In this document: piece by piece, positions 34,156-42,769 of the stretch | How positions within the stretch are numbered: the first letter of the stretch is position 1 | How the letters are laid out: the number at the start of each line of letters is the position of its first letter | Assembly (NCBI GenBank): GCA_020849655.1 | Contig: JADLFU010000008.1 | Location: forward strand, 1-64,000 | From: Polyangiaceae bacterium | GTDB taxonomy: Bacteria > Myxococcota_A > Polyangia > Polyangiales > Polyangiaceae | Length of the DNA stretch: 64,000 bases | Direction: 5' to 3' | Made by a program: the position numbers and the translations under genes | The notes under the pieces: model-generated | What the model saw: only the letters and a program-made list of their open reading frames with translations | Database searches by the model: none | What the model was told of the DNA's origin: nothing

Positions 34156-34517
34156 TGGAGGCGCTGGGAATCGAACCCAGGTCCGAGAGCCCGTCGCCCA
34201 TGCGTCTACGTGCGTAGTCCGCGAACAGTCTCACCTCGCTCGCGCCCACGGACGGGCCCTCGCGAGGTCAGCGCCTCAGTCGTCTCACCCCGCGCGTGAA
34301 GCGCGCCGCGCGGGGCCAGCCAGATCGGTTACGCCCCTCTAGCGAGCTCTGGCAGGCTCGGGAGAGGGACGTTCACGCAGGGGCTCTAAGGCCGCGAGCG
34401 CGAAGGGAACCGCGTTGTCGTTCGCAGTTGGGTGTTCCTGGTTGGGATTTACGAGCAGGCCAGGATACTCGGCACGCGACATGGGTCCCGGTGCCCCCGT
34501 CGAAGCCGATCGCCCCC
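34156..34517 (-). ncRNA. ssrA: Transfer-messenger RNA
   Basis: The 5' end GGGGGCGATCGGCTTCGACG matches the tmRNA start consensus, and the 3' end carries a T-arm GGTTCGATTCC and the acceptor strand CGCCTCC plus discriminator A. GGGGGCG pairs with CGCCTCC (one G-U). CCA is not encoded. The ~362-nt length is normal for one-piece tmRNA. The tag reading frame from 34425 encodes ANDNAVPFALAA (down to 34390), the expected ANDN...ALAA form. The next codon is TTA, not a stop, and the frame stays open for 18 more codons (ending ...EPARAR). One extra T in GGCCTTAG would explain this. tmRNA rescues stalled ribosomes with SmpB, which is not in this window. Confidence 0.93.
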
Positions 34518-34637
34518 GGAAGACTGAGACACATGCGCGACTGTCGTCGCGCATTTTCAAAGAACAGCCACGGCAGCCTAGGTCGTCGCGCGCCGCCGCG
34601 CAAGCCCGCGCTCGGCTGGACGCACCTTTCGTTCGAC

Positions 34638-36800
34638 TCAGAACTCCCCGACCAGGTTGAACCGCGGCCCGTGGAACACGTCGGTCGTGCCGAAGTCGAC
34701 GATGTGCGTCGAGCCGGGCGTCGCGCCGTTCGACGACGCGGACGCCCCGCTCTCGCCCTCCGTCTGCGCGTAGATCAGCTCCGCGCGGTAGAGCGCCTCG
34801 CCCGAGACCTTCAGGCGGCTCTTGGGGTTCGAGAACCGGTAGCGCGCGCCGAGGCCGAGCGTCGCGTTCGCCGCCCTCGCGGACTTCTCCCGGAGCTCCT
34901 GGCGCGCGCCGTCGGAGAGGCGCGTGTCCTGGTCGACGGTCTGCGCGCTCGGTCGGTTGCGCCGCATGTAGAACGACGTCGGGCCCACGCCGACGTACAC
35001 GCCGAGATCGAGGAACCACCCGAACGCGTCGGACGGCGGGCTCGCCGCGCGGATCGTCGCCCCGGCGAGGTAGTACTTCGAGGTGATGAGCTGCGGCGCC
35101 GACTCGTTGAAGTAGCGGTACGTCTTCGTCTCGGCGTTGGGCGGGTCGGTCGACTCGAGCTCGTAGAGCACGCGGGGCAGCGCGTACTCGTAGTACTTCC
35201 CGCCGACGGTGAGCTCCTCGATGTAGTACTTGCTCGCGCTCTCGCCCATCAGGAACGCGAGATCGTAGCCGACGTCGATCTGCCGAAACTGCAGCTGCAG
35301 CGGGGCCTCGACGGGTCGCCCGGCGGCGTCGGTGACGGTGCCGCCCTCGGTGCCGTCCGGGTTGAAGCCGACGTAGCTCACCTTGCCCGCGGTGAAGTTG
35401 GCGACGCGCACGCTCGTCTTCACGCCGAGCAGCCCGAGCCCGAGATCGAGCGCGTCCGACGCCGCGCCGGTCGCGCCGACCTGCTGCGCGAACGAGCCCT
35501 GGTTGTCGACGGAGCCGCCGCTCGAGACGCCGCGGTCGGTCTTCACGCCGAGCGAGAGGTTCCCCGCGTTCGGGAGCTTGATGTAGTCGAACCCGACGTC
35601 GAGCCGCGCCGCGAGCAGCATGATGGGCTTCACGTCGTACTTCAGGCCGCGGAGGCGACCGCGGTAGTCCTTGATCTCCTTCGCCTGCTGGCCGCTCTCT
35701 CGCTGCTTGTTGGGATCGTACTGGTTCGAGACCGTCGAGAAGATGAAGGCCTCGCCGCCCGCGCGGAGGTTGACGCGGAACGAGTCCTTCGTGACGCCGA
35801 CGACCTGATCGACGACGCTCTCCTTCAGCTCGAACCCGGGCGTCTGCTCGAGCTCCTGCCGATCGATGCGCGCGAGCGCGCGGGTCATCGCCTCGAGCAC
35901 CTTCGTCTGGCGCACCATGCGCGAGCGCGCGGCCTCCACGTGCGCGGGGAGCTCGGCGAGCTTCGCCGCGCCCGTCCCCGCCTCGCTCGCGCGCCGACCG
36001 CCGCCGCCCTTCACGAGGTCGCGCGTCGCGCGGACGGCCTGCACGAGCACGACGGGCACGATCGCGAGCGCCTCGAGGGTCGCGCGGTACGCCACGGAGA
36101 CCGCGCGCGTCAGCTCCTTCGCCTGCTTCGGGCTGCCGCGCGTCGCGCCGTCGAGCGCGCGCAGATCCTTGTTCAACGCCTCCTCCGCGGCGTCGAGCTC
36201 CTCCTTGGCGGCGCCCCTCGCCTCGCGCGCGACCTTCACCGAGTCGGGCTCGCTGCTCGCGACGGGGCTGGGGTTCCCCCGGGGGAAGGCGCGCGCGTAC
36301 GCCTGCTCGAACGCGTCGTCGGCCTCCAGGTACGCCTTGATCTTCTGGCCGTGGGCCTCCCAGTGCGCGCCGAGCTCGGGGGCGCCCGACAGCTCACCCA
36401 TCGCCTCCAGCAGCGACGCGTACTTGCCCTTCTCCGGCGCGGTCGACAGCGCGTGCTCGAGGTGCGCGCGGTACACCTTCGCGACCGGCACCTCGAACGC
36501 GACGTCGTCGTACGGGGGCCGCGCGCGCAGCTCGGCCTTCTGCCGCGCGAACTCCGCCGCCGACGGCGCGAGGCCCGCCACCCACGCGTCGCCCGGCGTG
36601 TACGGGGTCGAGAGGAGCAGCTTGTCGACGAGCGCCGTCAGCGCGTCGAGATCCTCCGCGCGATCGGCCGCGACGGCGAGGTTCGGCTCCTCGTAGAGGA
36701 AGGCGCGCGTCGCCCTCACGTTCTGTGTGTAGCCCGCGCACCCGGTGAGCGAGGCGAGCGCGAGGGCGAGCAGGATCGAGGCGGGGGCGCAGCGGCGCAT
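34638..36800 (-). CDS. Outer-membrane lipoprotein with helical N-terminal half and beta-barrel-like C-terminus
   Basis: The 720-residue protein starts with a lipoprotein signal (ILLALALASLTGCAG). Residues ~40-300 are charged helices (PDSVKVAREARGAAKEELDA and similar). From ~310 the pattern becomes alternating aromatic/polar strands (AGKVSYVGFNPDG, KYYEYALPRVLYELE, LGLGARYRFSNPKSRL), ending in a C-terminal Phe (RFNLVGEF), as in many outer-membrane barrels. I do not recognise the family. It is likely a surface-exposed outer-membrane protein. It is convergent with nothing nearby and is followed by 120 bases before the tmRNA 5' end. Confidence 0.7.
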   Translation of the reverse strand: MRRCAPASILLALALASLTGCAGYTQNVRATRAFLYEEPNLAVAADRAEDLDALTALVDKLLLSTPYTPGDAWVAGLAPSAAEFARQKAELRARPPYDDVAFEVPVAKVYRAHLEHALSTAPEKGKYASLLEAMGELSGAPELGAHWEAHGQKIKAYLEADDAFEQAYARAFPRGNPSPVASSEPDSVKVAREARGAAKEELDAAEEALNKDLRALDGATRGSPKQAKELTRAVSVAYRATLEALAIVPVVLVQAVRATRDLVKGGGGRRASEAGTGAAKLAELPAHVEAARSRMVRQTKVLEAMTRALARIDRQELEQTPGFELKESVVDQVVGVTKDSFRVNLRAGGEAFIFSTVSNQYDPNKQRESGQQAKEIKDYRGRLRGLKYDVKPIMLLAARLDVGFDYIKLPNAGNLSLGVKTDRGVSSGGSVDNQGSFAQQVGATGAASDALDLGLGLLGVKTSVRVANFTAGKVSYVGFNPDGTEGGTVTDAAGRPVEAPLQLQFRQIDVGYDLAFLMGESASKYYIEELTVGGKYYEYALPRVLYELESTDPPNAETKTYRYFNESAPQLITSKYYLAGATIRAASPPSDAFGWFLDLGVYVGVGPTSFYMRRNRPSAQTVDQDTRLSDGARQELREKSARAANATLGLGARYRFSNPKSRLKVSGEALYRAELIYAQTEGESGASASSNGATPGSTHIVDFGTTDVFHGPRFNLVGEF

Positions 36801-36857
36801 CCCCGCACGGTACGTCGCCGTCGAGCGGCCGCGCGTGAAATTTGAGTGGACGGTCGC

Positions 36858-37814
36858 TCAGCGGCGCCTCGGGCGCGCGGGGCGCCGCGCCTTCTGGGTC
36901 TTCGACTGCGCCTCCGCGTACGCGCGCCGCTGGCGGGCGAGCTCGAGCCACGGATCGTCCGACGTCGCGCGCGCCTCGAACTCTGCCCACATCGCCGCGG
37001 CCGTCTCCCAGCGCTCGCGTCGGTGCTCCGGCAGCTCGCTCGCGCGCGCCTGCGCCGCCGCCCGGAGCGCGTGGTACCAGCTGCGCTCGTAGTCCGGCAC
37101 GAAGAACACGTTGGGCCCGTCGAAGGCAGACAGCACGGGATCGTCGATCGCGAGCGCGCGCCCCGCCTCCGCGAGCGCCGCCGACAGATCGCCCGTGCGG
37201 TCCAGCGTGAGCGCGAGCCCCCAGCGCGCGAGCGGCTCGTCGACGACGAGGATCGCCTCGCGGTAGTCGTCGATCGCGAGCGCGAGCTTGCCGAGCTTCA
37301 TGTTCGTCTCGGCGCGGTTCGAGAGAGCGATCTGCCGCGCGCGCGGGTGCAGCTGCCGCTCGAGGTACAGATCGTACATCTCGATCTCGCGCTCCGGTTT
37401 CCGCGTGCGCGCGAAGGCGAACGCGAGATCGAGGTAGGCGCCCGTCGCCTGCGGGTGGTCGGGGTGCCGCGCGACCGCGGGCGCGAGGACGCGGATGGTC
37501 GCGCCGTCGTCGTCGAGCTCATGCAGGACGCGCCCGAGCAGGAACGTGAGCGCGGGCTCGGGCGACGACTCCGCGCCCATCGTCGTCAGCGTCTGCCGGA
37601 GCGACTGGAGGAGATCGCGCCGCAGCCGCCGCTGGGTCGGCGTGCGCCCGTCGAAGCCCTCGATCTGATCGAGCATCCGCCGCGCGGTCGCCAGATCGGC
37701 CGCGCGCTTCTCTCCGGCCGGATCTCGCGCGTCGTCCCACCGGTCACGCGCCAGCGCCGGGCCCGTGAGGAATGATAGCATCAGGATCGACGGGGCGAGG
37801 CGGCGCGCGCGCAC
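36858..37814 (-). CDS. Secreted TPR-repeat protein
   Basis: The 318-residue product has a signal peptide (SILMLSFLTGPALA). Tetratricopeptide-like helical pairs follow: LTFLLGRVLHELDDDGATIRV, QATGAYLDLAFAFAR, ALSNRAETNMKLGKLALAIDDY and ARWGLALTLDRTGDLSAALAE. The last 50 residues are Arg/Ala-rich (KTQKARRPARPRRR). The protein probably acts as a periplasmic scaffold. It lies upstream of the outer-membrane lipoprotein gene on the same strand with 57 bases between, so the pair may be co-transcribed and work together. Confidence 0.75.
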   Translation of the reverse strand: MRARRLAPSILMLSFLTGPALARDRWDDARDPAGEKRAADLATARRMLDQIEGFDGRTPTQRRLRRDLLQSLRQTLTTMGAESSPEPALTFLLGRVLHELDDDGATIRVLAPAVARHPDHPQATGAYLDLAFAFARTRKPEREIEMYDLYLERQLHPRARQIALSNRAETNMKLGKLALAIDDYREAILVVDEPLARWGLALTLDRTGDLSAALAEAGRALAIDDPVLSAFDGPNVFFVPDYERSWYHALRAAAQARASELPEHRRERWETAAAMWAEFEARATSDDPWLELARQRRAYAEAQSKTQKARRPARPRRR

Positions 37815-37950
37815 GGGGCCAGGAAGATGCCACGGCGCGCGCGTGGGCGGCGCCGCGCGACGCCGGTCGAGAGGTTCTTTTCTGCTTCGCCGAGAAGGGT
37901 GTTAGAAAGCTCGCGCCGCGCCGACCAGGGAGCCGCGGCACCGAGGATCG

Positions 37951-40215
37951 ATGCGCTCCACGCCCCACACGCTCATCACGTTGCTCGTCTCCGGCGCCAC
38001 GCTGTCGCTGTCCGCGCCCGCCTTCGCTCAGCAGCCCGGCTGGGGCGCGCCCCCCGCGGGTGGCGCCGCGCCGCCCCCTGCCGCGCAGCCCGCCCAGCAG
38101 CCCGCCCAGCCCGGGTGGGGCTTCTCGGCCAGCACGGCGTCGGGGTTCCAGAGCAGCGCCCCCGCGACGCCTCCGCCGCCCGAGGACGACTACGCCGTCC
38201 GCCGCGCCGAGCTGCACCAGGGCACGACGCTCGGCGGGTCCACCGGTCTCATGCGCGTCGCCTCGGCGCAGAGCGCGCCCGTCGGCACGTTCCGCCTGCA
38301 GGCGATGTGGGACTACTCCTCCGCGTCCAGCTTCCTCTGCAACGACAGGAGCGTCTGCGCGTCGCAGAAGAGCGACAAGTTCTCGCGCTTCGGCACGAAC
38401 TTCACCGGCTCGGCGACGGTCGCGAGGTTCCTCGAGACGTACGCGGGCGTGCGCAGCTACGCGACGTCCAACGACCAGGGCAAGCCCGAGCTGCTGCAGG
38501 TGCTCGGCGACATGACCCTGGGCCTCAAGTTCTTCCAGCCCGCGGAGCGCTACCGCGCGCTCAGCTTCGCCGGCGACGCGCAGCTGCTCCTCCTGAACGG
38601 CTCGGGCAGCGTCGGGCTCAACTCCGGCAGCACGAGCTTCCGCCTCCGCGGCAACGCGACGGTCGATCTGCGCCAGCCCGGCGGCCAGGGCGCGCCGCTG
38701 CTCATCCACCTCAACGCCGGGTACAAGTTCGACAACTCCGGCAAGATCGTCAACGACGCCGAGGCGCGGCGCGGCAGGCCCGTCGAGCGCATCGAGCGCT
38801 TCGGCCTCGGCATCAACCGCGTCGACTTCGCGGAGCTGGGCATCGCCTTCCAGGGCGTGTTCGCCGGCGGCGAGACGATCAAGCACCTCCAGCCGTTCCT
38901 CGAGTACACGATCGACGTCCCTGTCAACCGCCAGGGCTACAAGTGCAACCCGCAGAAGACCTCGTCCGAGGATCTCTGCCTCGGCAAGCAGACGGGCGGC
39001 GACAAGTTCAAGGTCTCGCCGTCCCGCCTGACGGCCGGCCTCCGCTTCAACACCTTCATGCCGGGCATCATGTTCACCGTCGCCGGCGATCTCGGCACGA
39101 GCGGCACGAGCCGCTTCATCGAGGAGGTGTCGCCGCAGACCCCGTGGACCTTGTGGTTCGGCGCCGGGTTCGCGTTCGACGCCGAGGAGCGCCCGCCGGT
39201 CGTCAAGGTGCAGGAGGTCCAGAAGATCGTGCAGTCGGCGCCGCCGCCCTCGCTGGTCGCGAAGGGCACGGTGCACGAGACGGGCAAGACGGAGGGCGTC
39301 GCCGGCGCCGTCGTCACGTACCAGGGCCGCGATCTGACCGGCATGGTGACCGACGCCGGCGGCAGGTTCACCACGTCGAACCTCGAGCCCGGCACCTACA
39401 CCTTCGCGGTGAAGGCCGACGGCTACAAGGACGGCACGTGCACGGTGACGATCGCGGCCCCCGCGCCCGCGAGCGACCCGCTGCCGCCCGGCCAGATGCC
39501 GCCGATGGGCACGCCGCCCGCGCCGCTCGGCCAGGTGGTGAGCCCCGTCGACTGCGCGCTCGAGGCGCTGCCGAAGGTCGGGCACCTGCTCGGCCAGGTG
39601 GTGCAGGGCGAGGGCGCCGGAGGCGTGGGCGGCGCGGACGTCACGCTGGTCGACGCGGCCGGCAAGGAGCGCACGACGAAGGCCGACAGCAACGGCAACT
39701 ACCGGTTCGACTCGGTGGCGCCCGGCCCCGTGAAGCTCCACGCGACGCACCCCGACTACCTGGGCGGCCGCGGCGAGGGCACCGTCGAGCCTCGCAAGGA
39801 CAACCGCGTCGTCGTCTCGATGAACAAGCGCCCGAAGACGTCGAGCATCGTCGTCGGCAAGCGCGAGATCATCATCCGCCAGCAGGTGCGGTTCGAGCGC
39901 GACAGCGCGAAGATCCTGAGCGACTCGAGCGTGCTCTTGATGGAGATCGCCGACGCCCTCCAGAAGCACCCCGAGATCAAGCTCGTCGAGATCCAGGGGC
40001 ACACCGACAACTCTGGTACCGCGCAGCACAACAAGGATCTCAGCGAGCAGCGCGCCGCGGCCGTGAAGGACCGCCTGGTGTCGCTCGGGGTCTCGTCGAG
40101 CCGCCTCACGTCGAAGGGCTTTGGCGCCGAGCGCCCCATCGTCCCGAACGTCACGGAGGGCAACCGCGCGCGCAACCGCCGCGTCGCCCTGGTCATCCTC
40201 CAGTCTGACAAGTGA
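37951..40215 (+). CDS. OmpA-family outer-membrane protein with two carboxypeptidase-regulatory-like domains
   Basis: The 754-residue protein has a signal peptide ending SAPAFAQQ, a Pro/Ala/Gln linker, and a barrel-like region (residues ~75-410, alternating strands). Two Ig-like CarboxypepD_reg domains follow: VAGAVVTYQGRDLTGMVTDA...GTYTFAVKADGY and VGGADVTLVDAAGKERTTKA...HATHPDYL. The C-terminal OmpA domain carries the peptidoglycan-binding pattern IQGHTDNSGTAQHNKDLSEQ RAAAVKDRL, then ARNRRVALVI. It should tether the outer membrane to peptidoglycan. Translation is coupled (GTGA) to the following lipoprotein gene. Confidence 0.88.
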   Translation: MRSTPHTLITLLVSGATLSLSAPAFAQQPGWGAPPAGGAAPPPAAQPAQQPAQPGWGFSASTASGFQSSAPATPPPPEDDYAVRRAELHQGTTLGGSTGLMRVASAQSAPVGTFRLQAMWDYSSASSFLCNDRSVCASQKSDKFSRFGTNFTGSATVARFLETYAGVRSYATSNDQGKPELLQVLGDMTLGLKFFQPAERYRALSFAGDAQLLLLNGSGSVGLNSGSTSFRLRGNATVDLRQPGGQGAPLLIHLNAGYKFDNSGKIVNDAEARRGRPVERIERFGLGINRVDFAELGIAFQGVFAGGETIKHLQPFLEYTIDVPVNRQGYKCNPQKTSSEDLCLGKQTGGDKFKVSPSRLTAGLRFNTFMPGIMFTVAGDLGTSGTSRFIEEVSPQTPWTLWFGAGFAFDAEERPPVVKVQEVQKIVQSAPPPSLVAKGTVHETGKTEGVAGAVVTYQGRDLTGMVTDAGGRFTTSNLEPGTYTFAVKADGYKDGTCTVTIAAPAPASDPLPPGQMPPMGTPPAPLGQVVSPVDCALEALPKVGHLLGQVVQGEGAGGVGGADVTLVDAAGKERTTKADSNGNYRFDSVAPGPVKLHATHPDYLGGRGEGTVEPRKDNRVVVSMNKRPKTSSIVVGKREIIIRQQVRFERDSAKILSDSSVLLMEIADALQKHPEIKLVEIQGHTDNSGTAQHNKDLSEQRAAAVKDRLVSLGVSSSRLTSKGFGAERPIVPNVTEGNRARNRRVALVILQSDK

Positions 40216-40988
40216 CGACGGGCGCTGTCCCCGCGCGGAGGGCGTGGCCGATGGCCGCGCTCTTCGCGCTTTGTGGCTGCGCGCACGATCCACCGCAGGC
40301 CCCGGCGCCGTCCGCGAGCGTCGCCGGGACGCCCGCGAGCGTCACCGCGCCGGCGGCCTCTGCCCACGCGCCGGCCGCCGCGGGCTCGCAGGCGGCGGCG
40401 CCCGCTGACCCCTCTGCGGCGCCCCCCGCGTCGTCGGCGGCGCCCCCCGACCCGGCCCCCCCCGACCCCTCGCTCGTCGCGGCGAAGCACGACAAGCCCG
40501 CGGGCGACCCGGAGGAGGGAGACGCGCCGGCCGAGGTCGACCCGAAGAACAAGGCGAAGCCTCCGCTCTCCTCGAAGCACCTGACGTCCGCCGCGCGCGC
40601 GCTGTTCCGGGCCGTGAAGGAGGACGAGCCGGGCGTGGCCAAGGGGTTCTTCTTCCCGCGGGAGCCGTTCCTGCCGCTGAAGGACATCAAGAACCCCGGC
40701 AAGTACTGGGATCAGCTCTACCGCGTGTACGAGCGGGACATCCATGAGCTGCACAAGCGCCGCGCGAAGGACTGGGACGACGCGGAGTTCGGCTCGTTCG
40801 AGCTCGGCTCGGCGCCCACGTGGGTGAAGCCCGGCGAGGAGGCCAACAAGATCGGCTACTACCGGACCTTCAACGGCAAGCTCCGGTACAAGGCGCGCGG
40901 CAAGGAGCGGGTGCTCGAGGTGAAGACCATCATCTCGTGGAACCACCGCTGGTACATCACGCACCTCCTGCCGTTCAAGAAGAAGTAG
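40212..40988 (+). CDS. Lipoprotein of unknown function, coupled to the OmpA-family gene
   Basis: The GTG at 40212 overlaps the OmpA-family stop in GTGA. An ATG at 40251 would give a shorter signal. The lipobox is ALCGC. A ~95-residue Ala/Pro/Ser tether leads to a ~150-residue domain rich in Lys and Trp (KYWDQLYRVYERDIHELHKR, then VLEVKTIISWNHRWYITHLLPF). No family is recognised. The tight coupling suggests that it partners the OmpA-like protein in the outer membrane. Confidence 0.7.
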   Translation: MTTGAVPARRAWPMAALFALCGCAHDPPQAPAPSASVAGTPASVTAPAASAHAPAAAGSQAAAPADPSAAPPASSAAPPDPAPPDPSLVAAKHDKPAGDPEEGDAPAEVDPKNKAKPPLSSKHLTSAARALFRAVKEDEPGVAKGFFFPREPFLPLKDIKNPGKYWDQLYRVYERDIHELHKRRAKDWDDAEFGSFELGSAPTWVKPGEEANKIGYYRTFNGKLRYKARGKERVLEVKTIISWNHRWYITHLLPFKKK

Positions 40989-41022
40989 CCGCGGCCGCTG
41001 GCCCCTCGGCGGTCCGGCGGCG

Positions 41023-41065
41023 TTGACATATACCCGTTGCGTTATATTCGAATCGTGTTATATAT
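41023..41065 (+). promoter_or_regulatory. Probable sigma-70 promoter and operator of the ArsR-type gene
   Basis: TTGACA at 41023-41028 is followed after 16 bases by TATTCG, and a second AT-rich box TTATATATC lies at 41058-41066. The stretch is strikingly AT-rich for this genome and contains a repeated GTTATAT (41041 and 41057), suitable as a repressor site. It lies directly before the ArsR-type start at 41072, so autoregulation is likely. Confidence 0.6.
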
Positions 41066-41071
41066 CTGTCC

Positions 41072-41419
41072 ATGATCGCCGGCCAGCCCCTCGACGCGAC
41101 GTTGCAGGCGCTCGCAGACCCGACCCGCCGGGCCATCCTGGCGCGCCTGGCCGAGGGCGAGGCGACGGTGGGAGAGCTCGCGCGCCCGTTCTCGATCTCG
41201 CAGCCGGCGATCTCGCGCCACGTCAAGGTGCTCCTCGAGGCGGGCCTGATCTCGCAGTCGGTCGACGGCGCGCGCCGCCCGTGCCGCCTGGCGCGCGGCG
41301 GCCTCGACGATCTCGACGCCTACCTCTCGACCCTGCGCGCTGCGCTCGACGCGAGCTACCAGCGGCTCGACCGACTCCTCGCACCACGAACCCAGAAGAA
41401 GGGACGAGAACAGCCATGA
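41072..41419 (+). CDS. ArsR-family winged-helix transcriptional regulator
   Basis: The 115-residue product has the ArsR/SmtB fold. LQALADPTRRAILARLAEGEATVGEL is followed by the recognition helix SQPAISRHVKVLLEAGLI and the wing segment VDGARRPCRL. There are no ArsR-type Cys metal ligands (no CxC in helix 3), so it belongs to the metal-independent group commonly paired with SRPBCC/AHSA1 proteins. Translation is coupled through ATGA to the AHSA1 gene. It probably represses its own operon from the AT-rich site upstream. Confidence 0.9.
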   Translation: MIAGQPLDATLQALADPTRRAILARLAEGEATVGELARPFSISQPAISRHVKVLLEAGLISQSVDGARRPCRLARGGLDDLDAYLSTLRAALDASYQRLDRLLAPRTQKKGREQP

Positions 41420-41895
41420 GCCACATGACTTTGACAACCGAAGGAGACTGTGAAGTCGTCGTCAGGCGCAGGTTCGCCGCCAGCCCCCAGGAGGTGTACG
41501 ACGCGCACCTCGACCCCGAGCTCATCCCGCAGTGGATGACGGGGCCGGACGGCTGGACGATGCCCGTCTGCCGCAACGACGGGCGGGTCGGCGGCCAGCT
41601 CCGCTATGAGTGGGCGGGGCCGGAGGGTCAGGGGTTTCACTTGACGGGTGAGCTGCTCGTGCTCGAGCCGGGCCGCCGCATCGTCCACGTGGAGCGCATG
41701 TTCCTCCCCGATCCGACGCCCGACAACCGCGTCGAGACGATCTTCGTGCCCGACGGCGAGGGCACCCTGATGACGATGCGCATGACGCTGCCCGACCCGG
41801 AGACACGCCGCGCGATGCTCGCCAGCGGCATGGAGCACGGGATGGAAGCCGGCTACGTGCGGCTCGAGGACCGGCTCGCGGGGCGGCGCGGGTGA
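41416..41895 (+). CDS. SRPBCC (AHSA1-type) domain protein
   Basis: The ATG at 41416 overlaps the regulator's stop. The 159-residue product is a full START-like helix-grip fold: VVVRRRFAASPQEVYDAHLDPELIPQWM, GGQLRYEWAGPEGQGFHLTGEL, and the C-terminal helix RAMLASGMEHGMEAGYVRLEDRL. AHSA1-like proteins bind hydrophobic ligands in a deep pocket; the ligand is unknown. The ArsR + AHSA1 (+ DUF1801) arrangement is common in bacteria and supports one co-regulated unit. Confidence 0.88.
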   Translation: MSHMTLTTEGDCEVVVRRRFAASPQEVYDAHLDPELIPQWMTGPDGWTMPVCRNDGRVGGQLRYEWAGPEGQGFHLTGELLVLEPGRRIVHVERMFLPDPTPDNRVETIFVPDGEGTLMTMRMTLPDPETRRAMLASGMEHGMEAGYVRLEDRLAGRRG

Positions 41896-42377
41896 GCGGC
41901 GCACCCGGCGAGGACATCGAGGCCTACAACGCCTCGCAGCCGGCGCCCGCACGCGCCCTCTGCCGCCTGCTCGCGGAGCGGATCGCCGCGGGGCTGCGGG
42001 GCGCGGAGGGCAGTGTGGCACGGCGGGCCGGTGTGGTTCCTCGATGGCAACCCCATCGTCGGCTACTGGGTGAGGAAGCGCCACGTGCAGCTGTTGTTCT
42101 GGAGCGGCCGTCCTTCGACGAGCCGGGCCTCTCGCCCGAGGGGACCTTCAACATGTATTTCGGGGTCCCTTCGTCGCGCGCGCCGGATTCCTTGCGTCCT
42201 TCGGCCGCTTTGGGTGAAACCGTGCTGTTCAAGGCCGCCGAGCTGCGCCTCACCGCCGTCGACCAGCTATCACTTACCGACCTCGGTCGCTGGCTGGGCA
42301 AGGCGAAGCGGATCCAGTGGGACTACAAGCACCTCGTCAAGCGAAGAGGCGCGCTCGAGAAGATCGGCGACTGGTAG
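41892..42377 (+). pseudogene. DUF1801-type (YdeI-like) gene, frameshifted and interrupted by an 81-bp insertion
   Basis: A GTG at 41892 overlaps the AHSA1 stop and starts EDIEAYNASQPAPARALCRLL. The expected middle, VWHGGPVWFLDGNPIVGYW and VRKRHVQLLFWSGR, is present only in another frame (42010-42105). Apparent losses of 2 bases near 42012 and 1 base near 42107 explain this and restore the frame. The tail FKAAELRLTAVDQLSL to WDYKHLVKRRG is normal for the family. Between GTF and KAAEL sits an 81-base insertion with a 5-base duplication. A 161-residue frame survives by chance because the indels sum to 3 and the insertion is a multiple of 3. Confidence 0.75.
42152..42227 (+). mobile_element. 76-bp MITE-like insertion flanked by TTCAA duplications
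   Basis: The insert begins CATGTATTTCGGGGTCCC and ends GGGTGAAACCGTGCTG. It is bounded by TTCAA at 42147-42151 and 42228-42232. Removing the insert and one TTCAA restores the conserved GTFKAAEL of the DUF1801 gene, which fixes the boundaries. The same sequence, about four-fifths identical by eye, recurs in reverse orientation within 63440-63512. It has no coding capacity of its own and would need a transposase in trans. Terminal inverted repeats are weak in this copy. Confidence 0.7.
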
Positions 42378-42415
42378 CGCACGCTGCACACACTCCGCAA
42401 GCGCCCCCCGCGCCC

Positions 42416-42502
42416 CCACTCTCCGCGAGGGGCGCCCCGCCGCGCGCCCGCTCTCCGCCACTCTCCGCGAGGGGCGCCCCGCGCCCCGCCGCGCGCCCGC
42501 TC
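42416..42502. repeat. Two head-to-tail ~42-bp GC-rich repeats
   Basis: CCACTCTCCGCGAGGGGCGC begins units at 42416 and 42458; the second carries a few extra bases (CGCCC). Each unit holds the inverted pair GGGGCGCCCC. The gap 42378-42680 contains only this and further low-complexity CT/GC sequence; I see no gene in it. Confidence 0.7.
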
Positions 42503-42680
42503 TCTCCCCACCCTCTCCGCTCTCTCCCGCGCCGCGCTGCGTGAGCCGCGGCGCGCCGAGTGGGCGGGAGGGGCGGGAGAGCGAGCGAGGTCGGGCTTCG
42601 CCGCGCGCAGGCGTGCTCAGGCACGCCGAGCACGCGAAGCCCGAGATCGCGAAGCTATCGCGCCCCTACCGCCCGCTCGG

Positions 42681-42751
42681 CTCCGGTGCGTGGATTCGAA
42701 CCACGATAGGAGGATTCAAAGTCCTCAGTCCTGCCTTTGGACGACACCGGA
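42681..42751 (-). tRNA. tRNA-Gln (anticodon TTG)
   Basis: The 71-nt cloverleaf reads as follows. The acceptor TCCGGTG pairs with CACCGGA. The D-arm is GTCC/GGAC with loop AAAGGCA. The anticodon arm is GAGGA-CTTTGAA-TCCTC, giving anticodon TTG. The variable region is CTAT. The T-arm is CGTGG-TTCGAAT-CCACG. The discriminator is G, as in bacterial tRNA-Gln. The CCA end is not encoded. It lies 18 bases downstream of the DTW-domain gene on the same strand, so it may be processed from the same transcript. Confidence 0.93.
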
Positions 42752-42769
42752 ATGGAGGCGCGCTCTCTA

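Noticed and set aside
34339-35019. A protein frame containing the tmRNA tag
   Set aside because: It passes through the tRNA-like part of ssrA and the 3' end of the neighbouring lipoprotein gene; only the tag part is meaningful.
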